Source: Paracoccaceae bacterium (GTDB lineage Bacteria; Pseudomonadota; Alphaproteobacteria; Rhodobacterales; Rhodobacteraceae). From it: a DNA stretch of 10,376 nucleotides. Location: assembly GCA_003545125.1 (NCBI GenBank), contig DQCI01000139.1:1-10376 (forward strand). Reading direction: 5' to 3'. Below are positions 1-7,224 of the stretch, piece by piece. The position numbers and the translations under genes were made by a program. A model generated the notes under the pieces. It ran no database searches. It had not been told where the DNA came from and saw only the letters and a list, made by a program, of their open reading frames with translations. The number at the start of each line of letters is the position of its first letter. The stretch's first letter is position 1.

Positions 1-585
1 CGGACGCAGGGCCCGGCGCACGACAATCACCGCGAAGGTGAGCATCGCGAGACCGCCGATTGCCAGTCCGCCAAGCGCGTTGCGGATGATGTCGACCGCA
101 AGCTCGGTGCGCGCCCGCATGGTCTGGCCGACGATCACCTCAACCTGTCCGGAGAACTGGCGTTCCGCAAAGCGGCGGATGATCCGGATGAACCGGGCCG
201 GTTCTCCCAGAAAGTCGGCGTCGTAGAGCAGGGTATCGGATGTGCCGGGCGGCGGCAGGGGCAGTCCATCGTATCCGGTGAGCACCTGGCCGCCGGGACC
301 GCGCAGCTGATAGGCGATCCGGTCGTCCTCGGCGAGCGCCAGAAGTTCGAAGGCCGAGACCGGCAGATCGACCACGGGCGCGCCGTCGACGACCGAAATC
401 GAGGCGGCGATGTCCTGCGCGGCGCCGACCAGGAGCCGATCATAGGCCTCGCGTGCGGCGGCCTTGCCGTAGGAAAAGGCGGCAAACGACAGCGCCACGC
501 CGCCGACGAGCAACAGGCCCGTCAGCCCGATCACCAGCCGGGCGGTGAGCGACAATGTCGGTGCGTTGGCGGCGGGATCAGGCAT
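1..585 (-). CDS. tctE: TctE-type sensor histidine kinase, N-terminal part (cut by window edge)
   Basis: This is the first 195 residues of a membrane sensor kinase; the C-terminal half (HAMP-like linker, HisKA, HATPase) lies beyond the window edge. What is visible: a short cytoplasmic start, a membrane segment at about residues 15-38, a periplasmic domain at about 40-165, and a second membrane segment at about 167-189 followed by VRRALRP, where the linker begins. The layout fits the two-component sensor kinase N-terminal (2CSK_N) domain of TctE-like kinases. The start ATG at 585 overlaps the end of tctD by 8 nt, so the two are probably translated together. By family and position beside tctCBA it should sense an extracellular tri- or dicarboxylate and phosphorylate TctD. 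The ligand cannot be read from sequence, and the catalytic domains are not visible here. Confidence 0.85.
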   Translation of the reverse strand, partial: MPDPAANAPTLSLTARLVIGLTGLLLVGGVALSFAAFSYGKAAAREAYDRLLVGAAQDIAASISVVDGAPVVDLPVSAFELLALAEDDRIAYQLRGPGGQVLTGYDGLPLPPPGTSDTLLYDADFLGEPARFIRIIRRFAERQFSGQVEVIVGQTMRARTELAVDIIRNALGGLAIGGLAMLTFAVIVVRRALRP

Positions 586-1258
586 CGGATCCGATCGGTT
601 CGAGCTTGTAGCCGCGCCCACGAAGGGTCTGGATTTCGACATCGGCCCCAGCGATCCTCTTGCGCAGCCGCGCGACGTAGAGCTCGATGGCATTGGCGCC
701 GACAATGGTGTCGTCAAACGCGTAGATCCCTTCCAGCAGGCGTTCCTTCGACAGGACCTGGCCGCGGTTCTTCATCAACAGGCCGAGCAGGGTGAACTCG
801 CGCCGCGTCAGGTCAAGCGGCTGACCGGCCAGTTGCGCTACACCGGCAGTGGCATTGTAGCTGAGAGCGCCGACCACGAGCTCGGCGGACCGGTCTGGCT
901 GCTCGCGCCGTCCGATCGCGTGCAGCCGGGCTTCAAGCTCGCGGTGATCGAAGGGCTTCACGAGGTAGTCGTCGGCGCCGAGGCTGAAGGCCGAGAGCTT
1001 GTCGTCGACCGAGTATTGCGCCGTCAGCATCAGCACCGGCGTCGTCATCCCCGCCCGGCGCATCCGGCGCAGAAGATCCGTTCCGGTGCCATCTGGCAGG
1101 TTGATATCGAGGATGACCGCGTCGTAGCGCTGTACGTCGAGGCAGGCCCAGGCCCCGGCCACGTCGCCCTCGAGGTCACAGGCGAGGCCGGAGCGCGAGA
1201 GGCGGCGTTGGGTCGCCTCGGCCAGCTCCTCGGCGTCTTCGACCAGAAGCACCCGCAT
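578..1258 (-). CDS. tctD: TctD, OmpR/PhoB-family response regulator
   Basis: A 226-residue DNA-binding response regulator of usual length. The receiver domain (about 1-115) has the acidic pair E7/D8, phospho-acceptor D51 in DINLPDG, T79 in MLTA and K101 in LVKPFD. The C-terminal winged helix (about 125-220) contains LTRREFTLL, the IELYVARLRKRI recognition helix and the final TLRGRGYKL hairpin, as in the OmpR/TctD/QseB group. The ATG at 1258 is preceded by GGGAGGAGAT, an excellent ribosome binding site. The frame stays open much further upstream, but only as antisense of tctC. It heads a tctD-tctE unit divergent from tctCBA and is the likely activator of that transporter, as shown for TctD in Salmonella; here this is inferred from position and family. 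Confidence 0.92.
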   Translation of the reverse strand: MRVLLVEDAEELAEATQRRLSRSGLACDLEGDVAGAWACLDVQRYDAVILDINLPDGTGTDLLRRMRRAGMTTPVLMLTAQYSVDDKLSAFSLGADDYLVKPFDHRELEARLHAIGRREQPDRSAELVVGALSYNATAGVAQLAGQPLDLTRREFTLLGLLMKNRGQVLSKERLLEGIYAFDDTIVGANAIELYVARLRKRIAGADVEIQTLRGRGYKLEPIGSDA

Positions 1259-1285
1259 ATCTCCTCCCTTTCCGCTCACAACGTC

Positions 1286-1318
1286 TGACAGGTTGGTGAC
1301 AGGTTCAACCCGCATAAT
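1286..1318 (+). promoter_or_regulatory. Candidate TctD operator and tctCBA promoter
   Basis: Two identical TGACAGGTT copies lie at 1286-1294 and 1297-1305, an 11-bp repeat period matching the one-turn spacing of tandem sites bound by OmpR-family regulators. CATAAT at 1313-1318 is one base from the sigma-70 -10 consensus. No good -35 lies 17 bp upstream; that space is taken by the repeats, as expected for an activator-dependent promoter. The 111-bp spacer separates the divergent tctDE and tctCBA units, so the same site could also affect tctDE. Binding by TctD is inferred. Confidence 0.45.
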
Positions 1319-1369
1319 GCGGGGAGCTTTGGCGCGGGAGGCGCCGGGGCACACAGTGGAGGAACACAC

Positions 1370-2335
1370 ATGGCTCTCAAATTCGTTCGCGCGGCGGTCA
1401 CCGTCGCGGGTCTCACCCTTGCCACCGGCGCCACGGCGTCGGAGTGCATCGCGCCGGCCAACCCCGGCGGCGGCTGGGACTTCACCTGCCGCCAGGTCGG
1501 CAAGTCGCTGCAGGATCTCGGTCTGATCGACAGCACCATGCAGGTGGTCAACCTCGCCGGTGGCGGCGGCGGCGTCGCTTATGCCGAGGTGGTCAACAAA
1601 CGCATGGAGGAAGACGAGCTGATCGTCGCCGCATCCGCCGCCACCGCGACCCGCCTTGCCCAGGGCGCCTACCCGGGCAACACCATGGACGAGGTGCGCT
1701 GGCTTGCCACCATCGGCGCCGACTACGGGGTGGTCGCGGTTGCCGCCGACAGCGCGGTGCAAACGCTGCCCGAGCTGCTCGACCAGATCAAATCCGACCC
1801 GACCTCCGTTTCGGTTGCCGGCGGCTCGGCGGTGGGTGGCTGGGACCACCTCAAGGTGCTGATCGCCGCCAATGCCTACGGCATCGACGACGTGCGTTCG
1901 GTCAAGTACATCGCTTTCGACGGTGGCGGCGAAGCGGTCACACAGCTGCTCGCGGGCTCGGTCCAGGCCTTCACCGGCGACATCTCGGAAGCCAAGGGTT
2001 TCGTCGACTCGGGCGACATCCGCGTCGTCGCCATCCTGAGCCCCGAACGCCTGGGCGGCGATTTCGCCGATTTCCCGACCGCCAAGGAACAGGGTGTCGA
2101 CGTGATCGGCGCCAACTGGCGCGGGTTCTACGCCCCGGGCGGCATGTCGGACGAAGCCTATGACGGCTGGGTCGCGAAGATCGCCGAACTCTACGCCTCG
2201 GACACGTGGAAAGAGGTGATGGCCAACAACGGTCTCGCGCCGCTCGATCTTCAGGGCGCGGATTTCGAGGCGTTCGTCGCGGACTCCGTCGCCCAGATCC
2301 AGCAGATCTCGAAAGAGATCGGCATCATCAAGTAA
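1370..2335 (+). CDS. tctC: TctC, periplasmic substrate-binding protein of a tripartite tricarboxylate transporter
   Basis: A 321-residue TctC/Bug-family solute receptor. A Sec signal peptide occupies residues 1-23 (K4, R7, hydrophobic core, ATA before the cut at 23/24). The first binding loop, APANPGGGWDFTC (28-40), is the conserved TTT ligand loop. GGSAVGGWDH (151-160) and YIAFDGGGEAVTQLLAGSV (180-198) are the usual second-lobe contacts. Cysteines C26 and C40 flank the ligand loop and could pair in the periplasm. The start is supported by GGAGGAACACAC just upstream. It captures a carboxylate and delivers it to TctAB in the inner membrane. The substrate is not determinable; citrate-like tricarboxylates are the family prototype, but TctC proteins vary widely. 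Confidence 0.94.
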   Translation: MALKFVRAAVTVAGLTLATGATASECIAPANPGGGWDFTCRQVGKSLQDLGLIDSTMQVVNLAGGGGGVAYAEVVNKRMEEDELIVAASAATATRLAQGAYPGNTMDEVRWLATIGADYGVVAVAADSAVQTLPELLDQIKSDPTSVSVAGGSAVGGWDHLKVLIAANAYGIDDVRSVKYIAFDGGGEAVTQLLAGSVQAFTGDISEAKGFVDSGDIRVVAILSPERLGGDFADFPTAKEQGVDVIGANWRGFYAPGGMSDEAYDGWVAKIAELYASDTWKEVMANNGLAPLDLQGADFEAFVADSVAQIQQISKEIGIIK

Positions 2336-2377
2336 GCTTCGGTTTTCGAAGCGCGCGGCGGGGCCCCGGTCCCGCCG
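2336..2377 (+). other. Two intercistronic stem-loops between tctC and tctB
   Basis: GCTTCG (2336-2341) pairs with CGAAGC (2347-2352) around a 5-nt loop, starting on the base after the tctC stop. CGGCGGG (2356-2362) pairs with CCCGCCG (2371-2377) around an 8-nt GC-rich loop. No T-tract follows. Such structures after a binding-protein gene commonly protect the upstream message from 3' exonucleases or partly attenuate transcription, giving more receptor than membrane subunits. That role is inferred here. The rest of the 95-bp spacer leads into the tctB ribosome binding site. Confidence 0.5.
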
Positions 2378-2430
2378 CCGACAGGCCGGACTTGGCCGCA
2401 CAGAGACCCACATATTTTGGGGAGGGACAC

Positions 2431-2862
2431 ATGAGCGACCGGATATTCGGCGCCGTCGGGCTGCTGATCGCAATCGTCTACGCATGGGCCACGCTGCAGA
2501 TCGAGGAGAGCTTTCTGTCCGACGCGGTCGGTCCAAAGACCTTTCCCCTCGGCATCGCGGTGATCCTCGGGCTCGCATCCATCGCGATTGCCCTCAAGCC
2601 CGACAGCGAGCCGGAATGGCCGAGCCTCGGACGGCTCGCCGAGATCCTCGCCGCCGTGGTGGTGATGGTGCTCTATGCCGAGTTTCTGCCTGTCGTGGGC
2701 TTTCTCATCGCCACCGCGTTCGCCACCACCTACCTGACCTGGCGCCTCGACACGCCGCCCCTGCAGGCGGTGCTGATCGGCACCCTCACCTCGGGCGGGA
2801 TCTACGTGGTGTTCAAACTCATTCTCGGTCTGTCGCTCGCCAGCGGCCCGTTCGGATTCTGA
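2431..2862 (+). CDS. tctB: TctB, small membrane subunit of the tripartite tricarboxylate transporter
   Basis: A 143-residue integral membrane protein of normal TctB size with four predicted membrane segments: about residues 5-21, 38-55, 70-102 (an interrupted hydrophobic pair) and 113-137. The loop GPKTFPLGIAVIL (34-46) matches the conserved G-P-x-x-F-P-x segment of TctB. The ATG at 2431 follows GGGGAGGGACAC, a strong ribosome binding site; an open frame extends upstream into tctC but has no signal of its own. It partners with TctA in the inner membrane for proton- or sodium-coupled uptake of the ligand delivered by TctC. Ten bases separate its stop from the tctA start, so the two are probably translated together. 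Confidence 0.9.
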   Translation: MSDRIFGAVGLLIAIVYAWATLQIEESFLSDAVGPKTFPLGIAVILGLASIAIALKPDSEPEWPSLGRLAEILAAVVVMVLYAEFLPVVGFLIATAFATTYLTWRLDTPPLQAVLIGTLTSGGIYVVFKLILGLSLASGPFGF

Positions 2863-2872
2863 GGAGGGCCCG

Positions 2873-4414
2873 ATGGACATTTTCACCAACCTTGCCGACG
2901 GCTTTGCCACCGCGCTCACCTTCCAGAACCTCGCACTTGCGCTGCTCGGGACCTTCCTCGGCACGATGATGGGCGCGCTGCCCGGCCTCGGACCGGCCAA
3001 CGGTGTCGCCATTCTGATCCCGCTGGCCTTCACCCTCGGCCTCGGCGCGACGCCGTCGCTGATCCTGCTGACCAGCGTCTACTACGGCGCCATGTACGGC
3101 GGGCGGATCTCGTCGATCCTGCTCAACATCCCCGGCGACGAACCGGCGATGATGACCTGCCTCGACGGTCACCCGATGGCCCTGAAGGGACGCGCGGGCG
3201 AAGCGCTCTCGCTGTCGGGGGTCGCCAGCTTCGTCGGCGCTTTTCTCGCCACCTGGGGGCTGATCCTGCTCGCCCCGCAGCTCGTCAAGTTCGCCCTGCT
3301 GTTCGGCCCGGCGGAATACTTCGCTCTGTTCGCGCTCGCCTTCGCCACGCTCGGCGGTGTGTCCTCCACCAATCAGGCCAAATCCGCCTTCGCCGCCATG
3401 CTCGGCCTCGGCCTCGCGGTGATCGGGGTCGACACCCAAACCGGCGTGCCGCGTCTCACCTTTGGCGAAGTGCATCTCTACGATGGGCTCGATTTCCTCG
3501 TCGCCATCGTCGGTCTGTTCGCGCTCTCGGAAGTGTTCATCTTCCTCGAGCACCGCCACGGCTCTGCCGACGCGGGCAAGAGTGCTGCGACGAAGATCGG
3601 CCGGATCACGCCCTCGTGGTCTATGCTGAAAGCGACCACGCCGACCATGCTGCGCTCTTCGGCGCTCGGCTTCATCGCCGGCGTGCTGCCCGGCGCGGGA
3701 GCCTCGCTCGGCTCGTTCATTTCCTATTCTTTCGAGAAGCGGCTCAAGGACCGCGACGGCACCTTCGGCAAGGGCGACCCGCGCGGTGTCGCTGCCCCCG
3801 AAGCCGGCAACAACGCTGCCGCCGGCGGTGCGCTGGTGCCGATGCTGGCGCTCGGGGTACCGGGCTCGGGCACAACGGCGGTGCTGCTCGCGGTGCTGCT
3901 CTCGCTCAACATCACGCCCGGCCCGCTGCTGTTTCAGAACAACGCGGACGTGGTCTGGGGCCTGATCGCGGCGCTGTTCATCGCCAACTTCATGTTGCTC
4001 GCGATGAATATCCCCATGGTGGGCCTGTTCACCCGCCTGTTGATGGTCCCGCCCCGTATCCTGATGCCGATCGTCGCAATGGTGAGCTTCGTGGGCATCT
4101 ACGGTATCTCCGGGTCGTCCTTCGACCTCTTGGTGATGATCGGCTTCGGCGTCATGGGGTGGGTGTTGCGAAAACTCGACGTGCCACTGGTGCCGATCAT
4201 CCTCGGTACGCTGCTCGGCAACACGATGGAGAACAACATGCGCCGCGCGGTGACCATTGCGAACGGCGATTATGGGACGCTGGTCGGCAGCCCACTCGCA
4301 ATTTCGCTCTGGGCCGTTGCGATCATCGGCTTCGTGCTGCCGCTGTTCGTCGGCCGGCTCGTCAAGGCACGGATGCATGCCCGGCGCGACACCGAAAGCT
4401 CGACGTCGGACTGA
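2873..4414 (+). CDS. tctA: TctA, large membrane subunit of the tripartite tricarboxylate transporter
   Basis: A 513-residue polytopic protein of normal TctA length with about 11-12 hydrophobic segments. The two family signature repeats are intact: GALPGLGP (34-41) followed by YYGAMYGG (70-77) and ILLNIPG (82-88), and in the second half GVLPGAGAS (270-278) followed by the conserved loop from GVAAPEAGNNAAAGG (305-319) to GVPGSGTTA (328-336). The duplicated PGxG motifs indicate the usual internal repeat of two related halves. The start follows GAGGAGGG, which overlaps the end of tctB. The C-terminus is a short charged tail. TctA forms the permeation pathway driven by the ion gradient. No defect is visible, so with tctC and tctB it should form a complete transporter. 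Confidence 0.96.
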   Translation: MDIFTNLADGFATALTFQNLALALLGTFLGTMMGALPGLGPANGVAILIPLAFTLGLGATPSLILLTSVYYGAMYGGRISSILLNIPGDEPAMMTCLDGHPMALKGRAGEALSLSGVASFVGAFLATWGLILLAPQLVKFALLFGPAEYFALFALAFATLGGVSSTNQAKSAFAAMLGLGLAVIGVDTQTGVPRLTFGEVHLYDGLDFLVAIVGLFALSEVFIFLEHRHGSADAGKSAATKIGRITPSWSMLKATTPTMLRSSALGFIAGVLPGAGASLGSFISYSFEKRLKDRDGTFGKGDPRGVAAPEAGNNAAAGGALVPMLALGVPGSGTTAVLLAVLLSLNITPGPLLFQNNADVVWGLIAALFIANFMLLAMNIPMVGLFTRLLMVPPRILMPIVAMVSFVGIYGISGSSFDLLVMIGFGVMGWVLRKLDVPLVPIILGTLLGNTMENNMRRAVTIANGDYGTLVGSPLAISLWAVAIIGFVLPLFVGRLVKARMHARRDTESSTSD

Positions 4415-4431
4415 GGGCAGGGCGCTGCCTT
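4414..4431 (+). other. Small stem-loop at the tctA stop codon
   Basis: Seven base pairs (4414-4420 with 4425-4431, one G-U) close a GGCG tetraloop directly after the tctA stop. It may slow 3' decay of the tctCBA message. No T-tract follows, so it is not a classical terminator. Confidence 0.3.
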
Positions 4432-4495
4432 GCGGCGCGCGGCCGTCTGCCGGCCCCGCTGTGCGAGACCGATGCGTGCGCAGATCCTGACTTGA

Positions 4496-4545
4496 CCGGG
4501 TCGGCAATGGCCGCTGCGGCATGCGCAGCACCATTGCCGACCCGG
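4496..4545. terminator. Long perfect hairpin between convergent tctA and tyrS; likely bidirectional terminator
   Basis: CCGGGTCGGCAATGG (4496-4510) and CCATTGCCGACCCGG (4531-4545) form a perfect 15-bp stem. Inside it GCTGCG (4513-4518) pairs with CGCAGC (4524-4529) around a 5-nt loop. Its place between two convergent genes suggests termination from both sides. Neither side has a T-tract, which is common in high-GC genomes, so termination efficiency is uncertain. The rest of the 4415-4618 spacer shows no plausible gene. Confidence 0.5.
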
Positions 4546-4552
4546 GCGAGAT

Positions 4553-4581
4553 GCGGACCCGCACGCGGCGGTCGGGTCCGC
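4553..4581 (-). other. Secondary stem-loop downstream of tyrS
   Basis: GCGGACCC (4553-4560) and GGGTCCGC (4574-4581) form an 8-bp stem around a 13-nt loop, some 38 nt after the tyrS stop. It may act with the longer hairpin at 4496-4545 to define the tyrS 3' end. No U-tract follows. Confidence 0.3.
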
Positions 4582-4618
4582 CCCCGGTTCTGCCGAGATT
4601 TCAGCGGGGAAATGCGGG

Positions 4619-5872
4619 CTACTCTTTCAGGGTCACGAGCGCATGCCGTTTCTTGCCGGCCGAAAGCTTGATCGGTTCCCCGAGGTCGGCGGCAGTGATC
4701 ATCAGCCCCTGATCGGTCACATCCGCATCGTTCAACTTCGCACCCTTGTCGGCGATCAGCCGCTTGGCCTCTTTGCCCGACTTCGTCAGGCCCGAGCGCA
4801 CGATCAACTGAACGATGGAAATGCCGTCGGCGACCTCGTCCGGGGTGAGCGCCAGGGTTGGCAGATCGTCGCCCACGCCGCCCTTCTCGAACACCTCGCG
4901 CGCGGTGGCCGCCGCCGCCTCAGCAGCGTCGCGCCCATGCAGAAGCGCTGTGACCTCGTTGGCCAGCACGATCTTGGCGTCGTTGATCGCGGAGCCTTGC
5001 GATCCGCCGAGCCGCTCGCAGTCTTCCAACGGCAGTTCGGTATAGAGCTTGAGGAACCGGCCGACGTCGGCATCGGTCGTGTTGCGCCAGAACTGCCAGA
5101 ACTCGTATGGGCTGAGCATATCGGCGTTGAGCCAGACCGCGCCCGTTTGGCTCTTGCCCATCTTCTTGCCATCGCTGGTGGTGAGCAGCGGCGATGTCAG
5201 CCCGAAGATCTCCTGGTCGAGCACCCGCCGGGTGAGGTCGATGCCGTTGACGATATTGCCCCACTGGTCGGAGCCGCCCATCTGCAGCAGGCAGCCGTAA
5301 CGGCGGTTCAACTCGAGAAAATCGTAGGCCTGCAGGATCATGTAGTTGAACTCGAGGAAGGAGAGCGACTGCTCCCGGTCGATCCGCGATTTCACGCTTT
5401 CGAAGCTCAGCATCCGGTTGACCGAAAAATGCCGCCCGATATCGCGCAGGAAATCGAGGTAGTTGAGTTCGTCGAGCCATTCGGCGTTGTTGACCATGAT
5501 CGCGTCGGTCTCACCCGCGCCGAAGGCGACGTAATGCGAGAAAACCTGGCGGATGCCGTCGATATTGGCGTCGATCTGCGCCGGACCCAGCAGCGGGCGT
5601 TCGTCGGCGCGGAACGAGGGATCGCCGACCTTGGTGGTGCCTCCGCCCATCAGCACGATCGGTTTGTGCCCGGTCTTTTGCAGCCAGCGCAGCATCATGA
5701 TCTGGATCAGCGATCCGACGTGCAAGCTCGAGGCGGTCGCGTCGAAGCCGATATAGGCCGGTACGCGCCCCGCCGCCAAAGCCTCGTCGAGCCCCTGGAA
5801 GTCGGTGCAGTCGGCGAGAAAGCCGCGCTCGATCATCACGCGCAGGAAGTCGGATTTCGGGTGGTAGGTCAT
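4619..5872 (-). CDS. tyrS: Tyrosyl-tRNA synthetase
   Basis: A 417-residue class I aminoacyl-tRNA synthetase that charges tRNA-Tyr in the cytoplasm. The HIGH-type signature is HVGS (51-54) within [14 protein letters not shown]40 and [11 protein letters not shown] (197-207) belong to the tyrosine/adenylate pocket. The KMSKS loop reads KMGKS (237-241), a normal variant for TyrS. The C-terminal S4 RNA-binding domain covers about 350-414. The start at 5872 ([10 protein letters not shown]) matches the usual alphaproteobacterial N-terminus; an ATG at 5887 would add five residues, and neither has a clearly better ribosome binding site. Divergent anmK is a frequent neighbour. In E. coli tyrS and anmK are also close, with pdxH and mliC between them. 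Confidence 0.96.
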   Translation of the reverse strand: MTYHPKSDFLRVMIERGFLADCTDFQGLDEALAAGRVPAYIGFDATASSLHVGSLIQIMMLRWLQKTGHKPIVLMGGGTTKVGDPSFRADERPLLGPAQIDANIDGIRQVFSHYVAFGAGETDAIMVNNAEWLDELNYLDFLRDIGRHFSVNRMLSFESVKSRIDREQSLSFLEFNYMILQAYDFLELNRRYGCLLQMGGSDQWGNIVNGIDLTRRVLDQEIFGLTSPLLTTSDGKKMGKSQTGAVWLNADMLSPYEFWQFWRNTTDADVGRFLKLYTELPLEDCERLGGSQGSAINDAKIVLANEVTALLHGRDAAEAAAATAREVFEKGGVGDDLPTLALTPDEVADGISIVQLIVRSGLTKSGKEAKRLIADKGAKLNDADVTDQGLMITAADLGEPIKLSAGKKRHALVTLKE

Positions 5873-5887
5873 GCGCTCCGCGTCCAT

Positions 5888-5935
5888 AAGCCTTGGTAGC
5901 GCATCTATATCGGCGCAGGCGCGGGAGGGAAAGCC
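5888..5935. promoter_or_regulatory. Short divergent promoter region between tyrS and anmK
   Basis: The spacer is about 50-60 bp depending on the tyrS start. The only AT-rich patch, at 5904-5910, reads TATAGA on the - strand and could be the tyrS -10, with a poor -35 (TTTCCC) 17 bp upstream. No convincing + strand promoter is visible. GGGAGGGA at about 5924-5931 is the anmK ribosome binding site. No T-box or other tRNA-sensing leader would fit in this space. Confidence 0.3.
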
Positions 5936-7033
5936 ATGAAGGGGAACGGCATTCAGCGGGCGCTGGGCGCGATGTCGGGCACCTCGCTCGACGGCGTCGA
6001 CGCGGCCGTGGTCGAGACCGACGGCGTGACGATAGCGGGCTTCGGCGAGACCGGGTACCGCCCTTACACCGGCGACGAGGCCCGCGTTATTCGCCGCGCC
6101 TTCGGCCGTTGGCCCGGCATGCAGCGGGTTGATGAGGCGGCGGCGGTGGTCGAGCGCGCGCATATCGAGCTCTTGTCAGGCTTCGACGGCGTTGATCTTG
6201 TCGGCTTTCACGGCCAGACCCTCGCGCATGATCCGAAGGGGCAGGGCACCCACCAGGCGGGCGACGGCCAGCACCTGGCGGATGCGCTGGACAAGCCGGT
6301 GGTGTGGGATTTCCGCACGGCCGATGTCACCCTCGGCGGCGAAGGCGCGCCGCTCGCCCCGTTTTTCCACTTTGCGCTCGCGCAGCATATCGGCGCCACC
6401 CGACCGATCGCGTTTCTCAACCTCGGCGGCGTCGGCAATCTCACCTGGATCGACCCAAGCAAGTCGATGCCGGAAGAGCAAGGCGCGCTGTTCGCCTTCG
6501 ACACCGGGCCCGCCAACGCGCTGATTGACGATTTCATGCGCGCGACCCGCGACAAGCCGCACGATGAAGGCGGCGCCTACGCCGCCACCGGCGAGGCGAA
6601 CCCGGACGTGATCGAAGACTTTCTGGCGGATGCGTATTTCCACCGCATACCGCCCAAGTCCCTCGACCGGGGCGCCTTCGCAGGTCTCGCCAAGGCGGTG
6701 AAGAAGCTGAAGGCGGCCGACGCGGCCGCGACCCTCACGCTCGCCTCCGCCGCCGCCGTGATCCGCGGGTTCGAACACCTGCCCGCGCCGCCGACCCGGC
6801 TGCTCGTCGCCGGCGGCGGGCGCAAGAACGCCACCATGATGCGGATGCTGGGCGAGATGCTGGACGGGACGGCGGAGCCGGTCGAAGCGGTGGGGCTCGA
6901 CGGCGACATGCTCGAGGCCCAGGCCTTCGCCTATCTCGCCGTGCGCGTGGCCCGGGGCTTGCCGACCTCCTGCCCGGGGACGACCGGTGTCGCCGCGGCG
7001 GTCGGCGGCGGGATCATGTCGGAACCCGGCTGA
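5936..7033 (+). CDS. anmK: Anhydro-N-acetylmuramic acid kinase
   Basis: A 365-residue sugar kinase of usual AnmK length. It phosphorylates and opens the 1,6-anhydro ring of anhMurNAc to MurNAc-6-phosphate during peptidoglycan recycling in the cytoplasm. Visible motifs: the N-terminal phosphate-binding loop [10 protein letters not shown] (13-22), GFHGQT (90-95), GGEGAPLAP (134-142), [11 protein letters not shown] (188-198) with the likely catalytic base D189, the adenosine-side VAGGGRKN (291-298), and [13 protein letters not shown] (323-335). No key residue is missing. The start is chosen for GGGAGGGAAAGCC immediately upstream; a second ATG at codon 13 would cut into the phosphate loop. No other recycling gene (murQ, nagZ, ampG) is in the window. 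Confidence 0.94.
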   Translation: MKGNGIQRALGAMSGTSLDGVDAAVVETDGVTIAGFGETGYRPYTGDEARVIRRAFGRWPGMQRVDEAAAVVERAHIELLSGFDGVDLVGFHGQTLAHDPKGQGTHQAGDGQHLADALDKPVVWDFRTADVTLGGEGAPLAPFFHFALAQHIGATRPIAFLNLGGVGNLTWIDPSKSMPEEQGALFAFDTGPANALIDDFMRATRDKPHDEGGAYAATGEANPDVIEDFLADAYFHRIPPKSLDRGAFAGLAKAVKKLKAADAAATLTLASAAAVIRGFEHLPAPPTRLLVAGGGRKNATMMRMLGEMLDGTAEPVEAVGLDGDMLEAQAFAYLAVRVARGLPTSCPGTTGVAAAVGGGIMSEPG

Positions 7034-7061
7034 TCTCTTTGTCGTGGGGGCACTACAGCCT

Positions 7062-7106
7062 CGGGCGCGAAGCGCCCGCCCGGGTCGGATTGCGATAGCA
7101 ATTCGA
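7062..7106 (+). other. Two stem-loops downstream of anmK
   Basis: CGGGCGC (7062-7068) and GCGCCCG (7072-7078) form a 7-bp stem with a GAA loop. TCGGATTGC (7085-7093) and GCAATTCGA (7098-7106) form nine pairs, one of them G-U in the + RNA, around a GATA tetraloop. Both are close behind the anmK stop (7033) and may end or protect its message. There is no T-tract. Confidence 0.4.
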
Positions 7107-7115
7107 AATCCCTGA

Positions 7116-7160
7116 AGCGTTTCGCGATAAACCCAAAGCATCGGTTTGTCGGGAAACGCT
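7116..7160 (+). other. Long imperfect palindrome in the anmK-rsmA spacer
   Basis: AGCGTTTC (7116-7123) pairs with GAAACGCT (7153-7160). After one G/G mismatch, 7125-7133 pairs with 7143-7151 (eight Watson-Crick and one G-U in the + RNA) around a 9-nt apex. The 45-nt element is AT-richer than flanking genes. A further GAAACGCT sits at 7218-7225 inside the rsmA end. It could be a terminator for anmK or part of a mobile palindromic repeat. Confidence 0.45.
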
Positions 7161-7181
7161 CAAGACCTATTGATGATCTGG

Positions 7182-7224
7182 GCGTTCCGAAATCAACATG
7201 TGCCTCATGTCAATCTCGAAACGC
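7182..7224 (-). terminator. 19-bp hairpin holding the rsmA stop codon
   Basis: In the - strand RNA, 7224-7206 pairs with 7200-7182 over 19 consecutive pairs around a 5-nt AGGCA loop. Four pairs are G-U; in the opposite strand the same positions would be C-A mismatches, so the structure is built for the rsmA-sense transcript. The rsmA stop (7207-7205) is at the apex. It probably marks the 3' end of the surA-pdxA-rsmA message. No U-tract follows, so it could instead be a 3'-protecting structure. Confidence 0.5.

Noticed and set aside
545..1288. 247-codon + strand frame over tctD
   Set aside because: Shadow of the response regulator gene; no start signal and no domain.
1259..2578. Very long open frame continuing upstream of tctD on the - strand
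   Set aside because: It is antisense to tctC and part of tctB, reads as low-complexity Arg/Gly/Asp-rich sequence, and has no domain. The ribosome binding site and the normal receiver N-terminus fix the tctD start at 1258.
2819..4564. 581-codon open frame antisense to tctA
   Set aside because: Extremely rich in His, Arg, Glu and Gln, as expected from the reverse complement of a hydrophobic GC-rich membrane protein gene. No recognisable domain.
5873..5887. Alternative tyrS start five codons upstream
   Set aside because: Possible, but family proteins typically begin at MTYHPKS-like sequence, and the upstream ATG has only a weak AAGG before it.
4643..5899. 418-codon open frame antisense to tyrS
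   Set aside because: A mirror of a highly conserved gene; third-position GC bias suppresses stops on the opposite strand. No motif or ribosome binding site.
6176..7141. 321-codon open frame antisense to anmK, starting inside the palindrome at 7116-7160
   Set aside because: Its body is the shadow of anmK and the translated product has no recognisable family features.
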